64,000 nucleotides of DNA from a virus. Of this stretch, positions 42,408 through 50,800 are shown piece after piece (the first letter of the stretch is position 1; each line of letters starts with the position of its first letter). The stretch covers positions 10,642 to 74,641 of the IMG/VR virus record IMGVR_UViG_3300030419_004788; one strand, given 5' to 3'. Under the pieces are notes generated by a model, which did not search any database, was not told where the DNA came from, and was given only the letters and a program-made list of their open reading frames with translations. Both the position numbers and the translations under genes were made by a program.

Positions 42408-42873
42408 CTATAATATCCGTATCAATAATATCTTCTGTTGTGATTGCTTTTGTTCGACTTCTTTCTTGATTTATTAAGTCCTGCAAATCACTAGTAGAAC
42501 CAACATAGATTGATTGGTTTGTAGTATTGTTGATATTAACTTCTTCCTTGTTTATATCTTTTACTTTCTTGTGTAAGTCTATCAAGTCTTTGTTCACTTC
42601 AGCAACCGTCTTAATCATTTGTGCTGCCACTTCATATGCTCGTGGAGAATCCCCTTCAGTTGCGACTTTAATAATACCTTCTATTGCATCTTCACCAGTA
42701 GATATTAATTCTTTCATGTTCTTACGAACTAACCAATAATCCTTCTCGCTATCAACTGCATTCACCTCAATTGCTTTTGCGTGTGCGGGTACAGGTTTTG
42801 ATAACTCTTTAGTTTTAAATTCTGTATCCAATGCTTCAGATAATTTTTCATCTACACTTTTCTTATGTTTCAT
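42400..42873 (-). CDS. 16: Terminase small subunit gp16
   Basis: The roughly 157-residue protein is helical and resembles gp16 of marine T4-like phages, e.g. DYWLVRKNMKELISTGEDAIEGIIKVATEGDSPRAYEVAAQMIKTVAEVNKDLIDLHKK. It recognises DNA and stimulates gp17. ATG 42871-42873 (MKHKK start) is chosen because GGAG lies about 9 nt upstream; longer starts would read into gp15. Gene order with gp17 supports the call. Confidence 0.88.
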   Translation of the reverse strand: MKHKKSVDEKLSEALDTEFKTKELSKPVPAHAKAIEVNAVDSEKDYWLVRKNMKELISTGEDAIEGIIKVATEGDSPRAYEVAAQMIKTVAEVNKDLIDLHKKVKDINKEEVNINNTTNQSIYVGSTSDLQDLINQERSRTKAITTEDIIDTDIIDD

Positions 42874-43660
42874 AATAAAAATCTCCATACCATTCGTTAC
42901 CTGCTGTGAATCCACCCGCGAATTCACCTGTTGCGCCAGATGCTCCACTGTATCCACCTGTTATTCCAATTCTTAAATCGTGTGCGCCAGTTACAGGATA
43001 GTTGAATTTTTCTGATGTACCAAATATATCTATCTCTGATGTTGTAATAATTTTGCTTGTCTTTGGTGGTCCATATATGTAAGTCTTTGCTGTAAACTCA
43101 AAAGTGGTAGTTAAGTTTCTGCGAGTATCAAATTCGCCTTCATATTCTTCTGCTGTGCTTACTCCACCCAAAATAATAGGAACATCAACATTAGGATTAA
43201 TTCTATTAACCTTTATCGAAACATTAAACTCTGGAGTAAAATAAGGAAGTATTTGTTCTATAATCTGCAAGTTGTCTGTTTGATTTCTTGAGAATGCATA
43301 TAATCCAAATGAGATATTATATGGAACTTCAGAATAATTATAAGAAGTAGTTGTACCATCTGATGATTTCACGGAAGTTTTTCTTAGTTTATTTCCCTTT
43401 CTTTGAGGGTCATACATTATTCCAGTGATATCAAATCCCAATCTTGGTAAAGTTATTTGGGTATGTGTACCATTTGAGATACTACTACTCTCTTGTATCC
43501 TTCTTATAAACTTTTCTTTTGGACCATAAGACAAAGGAACACGAATGGTTTCTTTGGTAGTTCCATCCGCATTTTCTCTTTTGACCACTATATCATTAAA
43601 CAGTGAACCAAATCCAATTACTAATTTTCTAATAGATTCATTATAGAATTGTCTAAACAT
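42863..43660 (-). CDS. 15: Tail sheath stabilizer gp15
   Basis: The 265-residue protein corresponds to gp15, which caps the tail and joins it to the neck. Recognisable segments are FYNESIRKLVIGFGSLFNDIVV, RVPLSYGPKEKFIRRI, ITLPRLGFDITGIMYDPQRKGNK and NVDVPIILGGVSTAEEYEGEF. Its C-terminus is glycine-rich. It overlaps gp14 by TAATG and gp16 by 11 nt. Length is close to T4 (272). Confidence 0.92.
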   Translation of the reverse strand: MFRQFYNESIRKLVIGFGSLFNDIVVKRENADGTTKETIRVPLSYGPKEKFIRRIQESSSISNGTHTQITLPRLGFDITGIMYDPQRKGNKLRKTSVKSSDGTTTSYNYSEVPYNISFGLYAFSRNQTDNLQIIEQILPYFTPEFNVSIKVNRINPNVDVPIILGGVSTAEEYEGEFDTRRNLTTTFEFTAKTYIYGPPKTSKIITTSEIDIFGTSEKFNYPVTGAHDLRIGITGGYSGASGATGEFAGGFTAGNEWYGDFYYET

Positions 43661-44589
43661 TAATAATCACCCTCCGAGAATGGGTCAGTATCTGTAAAGT
43701 CAAATATATCATCTTGGTCACGAATCAATTCAATATCTTCATTATCACCAACTGGTGAATCATCTTCTGGTTCATGTGGTATAATTATAGTAGTTGTGGT
43801 GGATGTTGTTATTGGATATTCTGCACTAGATACCGCACCCTTAATTGTTTCCGAAGCAGAAACATTAATAGTACCCACAATATTTGTAACTGTTAGTTTT
43901 GTTAGTGTAGAATCCCAATCAGTAACAACAGCAGTAGCAGTTGCATTGGCAAGTTCAGCAGTTGCACCAGTAACACCAGATACTTGATATACAGTTTCAC
44001 CTTCAAAGAAATTGGTGTATGTACTGCTACTAACTCTAGTTCCTAAGTCCCATGTAACTGCAAACTTCTTGCTTACATCTTCTACTGTATCAATATCGGT
44101 ATATCCAGTATCGATTTCTTCTTGACTGTATGTGAATACCTCACAAGATAATCTATAAGTGTATAATTTACCCAACTGATAAAATGGATTTTCATGTTCT
44201 ACAAAATTGATTTCAAAAAGAGTTTTACTTAAAGGGAAGAATATTAAATCACCTTCTTTTGGTCTAGTAATACTTTCATAGTCCCCAACAGTCTGTTCAA
44301 ATCTTTTTCTGGAAACTATAAGTTCTACTCTATCTCTAATCTCTAATCCAAACTTTGAAAGTATATCTCCTTCACCTTCAAACCCATCAATGGAAGCAAT
44401 ATACATTTCTAGTTGATATCCGTCATCAAACTTAGAAATAAGGTCTTCCCCGAAAAGTTTATCTTGATTAACTAGAGTTCTAGGAATATAGACCATGTCC
44501 TTACCCATTGCTTTTATTGTTTCAATGGTAAGGTCTTCAACTACATTCTGCTCTCCAGAATATTCTTTAAAGTGTGGATTACGAGCCAT
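43660..44589 (-). CDS. 14: Neck protein gp14
   Basis: The 309-residue protein has the N-terminus of gp14 (ENPFYQLGKLYTYRLSCEVFTYSQEEIDTG region and DMVYIPRTLVNQDKLFGED) which completes the head-tail connector with gp13. In the centre is a 100-residue insertion of beta-type sequence with VSGVTGATAELANATATAV, a low-complexity alanine/threonine segment absent from T4 gp14 to my knowledge. The C-terminus is acidic (DDIFDFTDTDPFSEGDY). Confidence 0.9.
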   Translation of the reverse strand: MARNPHFKEYSGEQNVVEDLTIETIKAMGKDMVYIPRTLVNQDKLFGEDLISKFDDGYQLEMYIASIDGFEGEGDILSKFGLEIRDRVELIVSRKRFEQTVGDYESITRPKEGDLIFFPLSKTLFEINFVEHENPFYQLGKLYTYRLSCEVFTYSQEEIDTGYTDIDTVEDVSKKFAVTWDLGTRVSSSTYTNFFEGETVYQVSGVTGATAELANATATAVVTDWDSTLTKLTVTNIVGTINVSASETIKGAVSSAEYPITTSTTTTIIIPHEPEDDSPVGDNEDIELIRDQDDIFDFTDTDPFSEGDY

Positions 44590-44599
44590 TTATAAACCT

Positions 44600-45409
44600 T
44601 TAACCTATATCAAAATTAATTGGTAGTTCATATGTTAATTGGAGTTCTTCTTCTAATCTTAATATTTCTTCATTTGCTTCCGAATATATTTCTCCCCCTC
44701 GCAATGAAACTCCACCCGGTAATTGAACACCTTCAAATTTAGATAAATTAGACCCCCATTGTTTTTTAATAAGTGCTGTTGTGTATTTTCTCAACCAAAT
44801 ATCATTAAATATTTCAGAAAATGTAGACGATTTTAATTTTACATATGCTTCAACAACAACATATCTACCAACTGTAAGGTCTGATGGTCGCATATCTAAA
44901 AAGAGTCTATTTCTAACCTTATTAAATCTAATCATTCTTTCTGGTTGAAAGAAGTCTTCAATCATGTTGATATATCTTTTAGTTTGGTCGTATCTTGCAA
45001 GACCCATAGAACTGTTATATCCCAAACCTCTATTAATTCCAAAATAATCACTTAATGCCATCTGATATCTTACATCGAACATATCAATACTAGCAAAATT
45101 TCCAAACTGAAATATTCCAGACACAGTTAATATGTCTGCTCCAGTTGGAGCGTCAACATCAGCAGTAAGTCCATTAACTGGACCAAAACCACTAGTATCA
45201 ATCCACAGGTTATCTTTGTCTGCCTGTGTTATTTGATATTTGAAATATGCTTTTTCCGCACCGTCATGGTGTCTTTCAGCAAATAGCAAAAGAGCCTCGT
45301 CAAGACGGTCTTCGCATTGCTGTCTATCGACATTTATTTCTACTACGGGGTCGCCCAATTTTCGTAGAGCATAATCGATTAATTCATCTCTAGTAGTAAG
45401 ATTTGCCAT
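44600..45409 (-). CDS. 13: Neck protein gp13
   Basis: The 269-residue protein matches gp13: DYALRKLGDPVVEINVDRQQCEDRLDEALLLFAERHHDGAEKAYFKYQIT at the N-terminus and VVVEAYVKLKSSTFSEIFNDIWLRKYTTALIKKQWGSNLSKF at the C-terminus. With gp14 it closes the head after packaging. A perfect late box TATAAATA is 22 nt upstream, with a CAGGAG ribosome-binding site between. Confidence 0.93.
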   Translation of the reverse strand: MANLTTRDELIDYALRKLGDPVVEINVDRQQCEDRLDEALLLFAERHHDGAEKAYFKYQITQADKDNLWIDTSGFGPVNGLTADVDAPTGADILTVSGIFQFGNFASIDMFDVRYQMALSDYFGINRGLGYNSSMGLARYDQTKRYINMIEDFFQPERMIRFNKVRNRLFLDMRPSDLTVGRYVVVEAYVKLKSSTFSEIFNDIWLRKYTTALIKKQWGSNLSKFEGVQLPGGVSLRGGEIYSEANEEILRLEEELQLTYELPINFDIG

Positions 45410-45430
45410 TTAAAATACTCCTGATGCTTA

Positions 45431-45438
45431 TATTTATA
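45431..45438 (-). promoter_or_regulatory. T4-type late promoter box upstream of gp13
   Basis: Minus strand TATAAATA, perfect match. It is 21 nt from the gp13 ATG, leaving a short leader that includes a GGAG ribosome-binding site, as in T4 late genes. It may be the main late promoter for the gp13-gp14-gp15-gp16-gp17 unit. Confidence 0.75.
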
Positions 45439-45447
45439 GAAATTTAC

Positions 45448-45464
45448 ACATATATGTATAAAAG
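45448..45464 (-). promoter_or_regulatory. TATACATA-type promoter-like box upstream of gp13
   Basis: Minus strand CTTTTATACATATATGT, ten nt upstream of the TATAAATA box. It resembles the copies at 32441 and 38713. Possibly a second promoter or an upstream element. Confidence 0.35.
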
Positions 45465-45493
45465 CACCATGAGCAAGATTGTATATTAAGCAG

Positions 45494-46009
45494 TTAAGAT
45501 TCTTCTTTTGTGTCTTCTTCTGGTGTTGTTTCTTCACCAATTACGACAGAAACCTTTTGAACTTCACTATAATCAATATTTTCAATATAGTATTTTCTTG
45601 TTACTGGTTCTTCTGCTTCGTCTGGAGAACTTACAACATAATTAGTAAATCCTGGCATTTGAAGGGTACATGCTACTTTCGGATAATCTAATTTACTATA
45701 GTCTTCTCCCTCTGCGACTAACCATGTCATCTTACTATCACCACACCCACAAGCACCGCAATAGTGTTTACCCTTACCAGTTTCACTTTCCGTTAAATAT
45801 TCACAGGGTGGTAGTTCTCCGCCATTCTCTAAATTTCCAAAACAACTCAAAACTCTTAGTTGTTTAATGGGTTTATTGATTTTATTATTGTTTATATTTC
45901 TAGAAGCAAGAGCCACTGCAAAACTTTGAACCATTCCTAATTTCTTCTTTAATCCTCTATGGTTTGGGTCGATAGGTACTTTTCTGAATTGCTTTTTTTC
46001 TTCTGACAT
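45494..46009 (-). CDS. Small zinc-ribbon-like protein under a sigma70 promoter
   Basis: The roughly 171-residue protein has a cysteine cluster in the middle (PPCEYL ... HYCGACGCGD), likely a metal-binding ribbon, then a MPGFTNYV segment and an acidic C-terminus (GEETTPEEDTKEES). I do not recognise a family with known function; similar proteins are found between neck and tail genes of marine phages. ATG 46007-46009 is selected because GGAG lies 6 nt upstream. The near-consensus promoter indicates expression from host sigma70, unlike the flanking late genes. Confidence 0.65.
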   Translation of the reverse strand: MSEEKKQFRKVPIDPNHRGLKKKLGMVQSFAVALASRNINNNKINKPIKQLRVLSCFGNLENGGELPPCEYLTESETGKGKHYCGACGCGDSKMTWLVAEGEDYSKLDYPKVACTLQMPGFTNYVVSSPDEAEEPVTRKYYIENIDYSEVQKVSVVIGEETTPEEDTKEES

Positions 46010-46038
46010 ATACATCTCCATTTTAAGAATTTAATAAT

Positions 46039-46066
46039 ATTATACAACAAATATTACTATTGTCAA
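46039..46066 (-). promoter_or_regulatory. Consensus sigma70-type promoter
   Basis: On the minus strand TTGACA (46061-46066) and TATAAT (46039-46044) are both perfect matches, spaced by 16 nt. It lies 30 nt before the zinc-ribbon-like gene start. It is the best sigma70 promoter in the window and lies in the 72-nt gap after the fibre gene. Confidence 0.78.
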
Positions 46067-46081
46067 ATATATTTATTGGTT

Positions 46082-47788
46082 TTACCCAACGATTTCGATT
46101 GCCAAACATGCTCTTGCTCTATGTTTATTATCTCGTCTAGACAAAACAATCATAGGAGAATCACCGAAAGATTGGCAGTATGCTAATTGTGTTTTAGTTC
46201 CATAATCAAAATTAGTTTCAAAAGTAGATGTCCAATAGAATGTTGCATTACTTCTTTGTAAACCTGTGTATGGATAGTTTGGAGAATCATCAGATACAGT
46301 TGTGTTGGAAATAAAATCCAAATCGTCTGTTTGTTTCGCTATGAATCCCCATAAATCTTTTGATGGTATACCCCAATTCCACCAAACATTTTTATTATAT
46401 GTTCTATTAATATTTTTTGTTAAATTTAAATTGTTGTGTGCATGGTTATACCAAGAATCCCAATTAGAACTGCTTAATACATCAGAAGAATTTAAATCTG
46501 GTTCATATGCTAAACTAGAACTTCCAAAGTCGCTCTCTGCAATTATTATAGCAAATGTTTTATTGGAGTTTTTAGTATTATCATTATTCTTTGGATAATA
46601 AGTATAACAAATTCCTGTATTTTCTGATGTACCAAAACATTCACTGCCTGGACTATGTGTACTGTCTGCAACAATGAACTCCCCTACAAATCTACCCTGA
46701 TTTAAAACTCTGCTTCCAAGTTTCCAAGTGTCTACAGTGCTTCTTGGTATTTTGTTTTTATTTGTCATGTAGTTTTGTATATCTGTAGTAATTGTATCCG
46801 TACATAATACCTGTTTACCATCTTTATTATATCCTGCCCAAATTCCATTCTTTTTATCGCATATGGTTTTAGTTTCATTATTACAAACTAATTCTTTAGA
46901 AGATGAACTTGTCTTTCTTAAATATGAACAACTAGATTTTAAATCATCGGAATGAACATCAAATAATAAATTATTAATATTACCCTTTGCAGTGTAAACA
47001 TTTGTTCTTCGGTCTTTTTCGTAATATCCTTCACTTTCTGCTTTTTCATATTCTTCACTATCACATGATGATAAGACAATATTTACTCCCTGATTATCTG
47101 GGTCATAATAACCATCACCTATCGGCATCACACAATAGTTGGCAGGATAGTAAGCAATTCCTGTTGCTCCATGAGCATTACCAAAAGTTGCACATTCTTT
47201 TGTAGAACAAGCACTATCACAAGTAATACCAGAACAACATGCACCAGGCCATCGGACATCGGGAACTGTACCACCCTTTGTACATAACATGTGTGCGCCA
47301 ACCCTAACTGCAAGGGGAGCATTTGGACCGTCATTTAAAGGAACTATATCTGTATATGCACCACAAGATATACCTTGTGCCCATACACCACCCTTATCAG
47401 AACATTCACAAAAAGTTACATCGTCTTGTAATCCGCCTTGATAACAAGGGAAAGTATAATTTCCATAGTTTATGTTTTCACAATTAGCACTCAATTCATT
47501 ATAGGTGTCAAAGAATCCAGTCGCACCCGCTGGTCCTCCAACACCGTCCCCCCAATTATCTACATAACTGCAAGAACAGCAACAACCAGTTGCACCCAAA
47601 CTTGGGCATGAAACTTGTGTGATGTCATTGTTTTCAACAGGTTGCCAATGACCACCATTTGCAACGCAAGTATTATAATATTCCAGAATAGGACCATCCG
47701 CACGAGCGTAGCAACATGCACCTTGACTATTTGCGTTCGAGGTGTAGTCTGCAACAGATTTTATTCTAGACCTGTGTTGAATACTCAT
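46082..47788 (-). CDS. Cysteine-rich fibre-like protein with DUF1566/Lcl-like C-terminal domain
   Basis: The 568-residue protein has cysteine-rich repeats in its first half (GACCYARADG at residues 23-32; GCCCSC; PGACCSGITC around residue 185), then a longer domain with SRVLNQGRFVGEFIVADSTH, and a C-terminal 100 residues (WGFIAKQTDDLDFI ... FYWTSTFE ... ARACLAIEI) similar to the DUF1566/Lcl C-terminal domain of bacterial collagen-like adhesins, which has a C-lectin-like fold. It is likely a receptor-binding fibre or its tip. A late box TATAAATA is 17 nt upstream. It lacks the collagen-like start of its larger neighbours. Confidence 0.7.
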   Translation of the reverse strand: MSIQHRSRIKSVADYTSNANSQGACCYARADGPILEYYNTCVANGGHWQPVENNDITQVSCPSLGATGCCCSCSYVDNWGDGVGGPAGATGFFDTYNELSANCENINYGNYTFPCYQGGLQDDVTFCECSDKGGVWAQGISCGAYTDIVPLNDGPNAPLAVRVGAHMLCTKGGTVPDVRWPGACCSGITCDSACSTKECATFGNAHGATGIAYYPANYCVMPIGDGYYDPDNQGVNIVLSSCDSEEYEKAESEGYYEKDRRTNVYTAKGNINNLLFDVHSDDLKSSCSYLRKTSSSSKELVCNNETKTICDKKNGIWAGYNKDGKQVLCTDTITTDIQNYMTNKNKIPRSTVDTWKLGSRVLNQGRFVGEFIVADSTHSPGSECFGTSENTGICYTYYPKNNDNTKNSNKTFAIIIAESDFGSSSLAYEPDLNSSDVLSSSNWDSWYNHAHNNLNLTKNINRTYNKNVWWNWGIPSKDLWGFIAKQTDDLDFISNTTVSDDSPNYPYTGLQRSNATFYWTSTFETNFDYGTKTQLAYCQSFGDSPMIVLSRRDNKHRARACLAIEIVG

Positions 47789-47804
47789 ATAGTTTCCTTT
47801 ATAT

Positions 47805-47812
47805 TATTTATA
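47805..47812 (-). promoter_or_regulatory. T4-type late promoter box upstream of the 568-residue fibre gene
   Basis: Minus strand TATAAATA, perfect match, 16 nt before ATG. AAGGAA lies between and the leader would be very short, so a partly leaderless transcript is possible. It also overlaps the end of the 1653-residue gene. Confidence 0.55.
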
Positions 47813-47816
47813 ATCA

Positions 47817-50800
47817 TTAACATCGAGGCCACTCACAATTTCCTTCACAATACATTTCTTGACATATACCATTTACCAAATATCTACCAATTCCTTCTGT
47901 GGAGTTCTTTGTTGTTTGTTTTTGTATATTGCTTGATGTTTCATTTGTTTGAACTTCTTCTTGTGTATTATGGTAGTATGGAATATAATCTGGCATAGAC
48001 GGGTCCATACCTTCATTATCTGGTGCAATTGCTGGTTCTGCCACATAGTTTCTTTCGTCTGGTAATAGTGGTGTAATAATATCTCCAGCACAACCCCAAT
48101 GCGAATCACAGTCAGGGTCATCGCAATTTTCAGGGGTGCAATCGCCTTCCGTAGCCGCGCATTCCGTGCAACAAATCGAATCTGGGGCACCACACTGGTT
48201 ACAACAAACTGGCGAACCCTCACTACAAGCAAACCCTTCTACATTGCAACAATCAACACTTGGACCCCCTGGGACATCGGGTACTATAGTTGTATTACCA
48301 TCTTCTGACAAACATTGGAAGAACCAAGGATGAACAATGCAATCAGGATTCGTACAACATCGTTCTGTGTTTTTATCGTAACATGTCCCACCACAACATT
48401 GCTGGTCTGTTCCGGGAACATCAGGACAACAAACACAATCATAGGGAAAGTCCATATCATATTTACAACAACAAGACTCTGAGCCAGAGTCAGCATTAAC
48501 CATGTCTGGACACATGGTGTTGTTTTGGCAACAGTGTGAACCATAGTCTGGTCCTCCATCTCGATTGTCGTAACATATTCCGTTACAACATCCAGAGTCT
48601 GGATGCCCATACGGGTCGGGATTAACTTTTTTATTCCAACCAGTACTTTCTGTACAGAAACATTCCTCTGTAGTACCCAACCATTTACAAGGAAGAACAC
48701 ATTGTCCAGTTATTTCACAACATTCCTTTCTAAGCATATGTACACCATTACAACATTCATCATAATCAGGGTCATTCTCATAGCACGCGCCCTTTCCTTC
48801 CCAACCACAGTGATTCACTCCTTCGCATGGCGACCCACCTTCACTATTTCGATATAGACAAGGACAATCTTGTCCTGTAAATGCACCAATTGCATCAACA
48901 TCCACACCATCACATCCTTGTACTGTTGAACAACAAACCCAGTTTCCAGTCGCTGTGCAATTAAAGTCATTTTCTGGGTCGTAACTTATATTACCACCAC
49001 AATCCCACTCCATTGCCCATCCTGTACAACATTCTCCAAACCATTCTGGTTCGTGTTCGTGTCCAGGCTTGGGTTCACCGGCATCATTACACTCATTTGC
49101 AACACAGTTATAACCCATCTCAGTACCGCACACTCTCGGAATAACATAGGAATCCCCATTGCAGTGGTATCTTTCTTCCCAACCACAACAATTTACATTA
49201 CCATCCCAGCCAGGACAACACGATTCGGGGGTTTGTATCGGGTCACCCAATTTGTCTACTGCATCTGGAATAGTGTTGCCGTTATCACAACAAAGTTTTT
49301 CTTTAGAATCAGCACCTTGAATACTCAGACAACAAGTTTCACCCGGATGAGTGATTATATTATTTTCAATATGTGGATTTAGACAACACGATGGGTCGGG
49401 GTCATGCAAAGAATGAGCGCAACATGATTCTCCAGGTTGAGTCCACTTTGTTTTACATGTTTGATTTGCCCTGAACTGGTAAGAACCATCATCAACAGGA
49501 CAAGTATTATGGTCTGTAATATAACAACCAACATCACCCTCTGTGCCTGTGGGGAAACATGCACCCCAATCGCAAAAACCTGCTGGACCAGGCAAATCAT
49601 TCCATTGTCCACCAATACCGATACATCCATTTACAGTATTACATCTACTGCACCAACACTTTCCTGTGTTAGAATCCCACATACCACCCCAAGTATTACA
49701 TCCACTTTCTTGATAACAATTTTGACATCCACATTCTATAATGTTCGCACTGCCAGTACATGGGTCGGGGTTATCATCATAGAATATACCACCCTCTTTA
49801 CAACATGTAGCGGGTTCATAACCAATACCATCAAACCATTCAGAGAAACAACAATACTCTGCATCACCATGCCCATCTACTTGCCGTGTACCACCACAAC
49901 ATTTTCCACTTGCAGAGCCGCAACATTCTTGTCCAGGCATACAACAATTTGCAGGGTCGCCACTCCCCATAGTTGAACCACAATAAAAACCACCAGGACA
50001 ATCTGTTGGCCAGTATCCGCAACATCTTTCTTCTACACAATCACCATCAATACATGTCCAACCGCATGTATCTTCACATTCAAAAGTAACTGGACCACCA
50101 ACACCAAAACAATCTGTTCCAATTCCACAATCGTTTACCCCATCACCATCTAAATCTAAACACCCGTTACAGTTTGGAAAATCCCCTTCTTGTTGTGCTG
50201 GTCTACAACATCTATAGAATACACTTCTCATCCACGGTGGATTGTTTGAATCGATATTTTCACAATCATCTAATGGACTAGGTTCAAATGGATGCCAACA
50301 AGTTCCACTACATTGACCACCAAACTGTGGCCAATATGGTAAACATGAATCACCACCTGCCCAACAACAACAACAATATTGTGATGGCTCCCAACACATA
50401 AATGCTGTCATAATGTCACATACACTATCACACCCATGAAATCCACCACCTCCTGCTTGACATGAACCCTCTGTGGTGTGTATGCATCGTGCGAAAGGTG
50501 TATTTGGGTCTACACAACATGCACCATAACAACTACCTACATTACAATCTATACATTGTCCTGGATTTGATAAATCATTTTTCTGGTCACCACATTCTCC
50601 ATTACAACAGCAAGAACCATCTGGACAATCAGAATCAGTTGCACAAAGTTCACCAGGGCACACTTCACATACTCCATCATCATTACAACAGAATTGATAC
50701 CCACCAAAAAGACAATCAGGAACTGGTCCAGTGCCCACACAACCAGCGCAACAAGAGAAATCACTTGATAAATTTTCACATGTAGTATTGGAGAAAGAAC

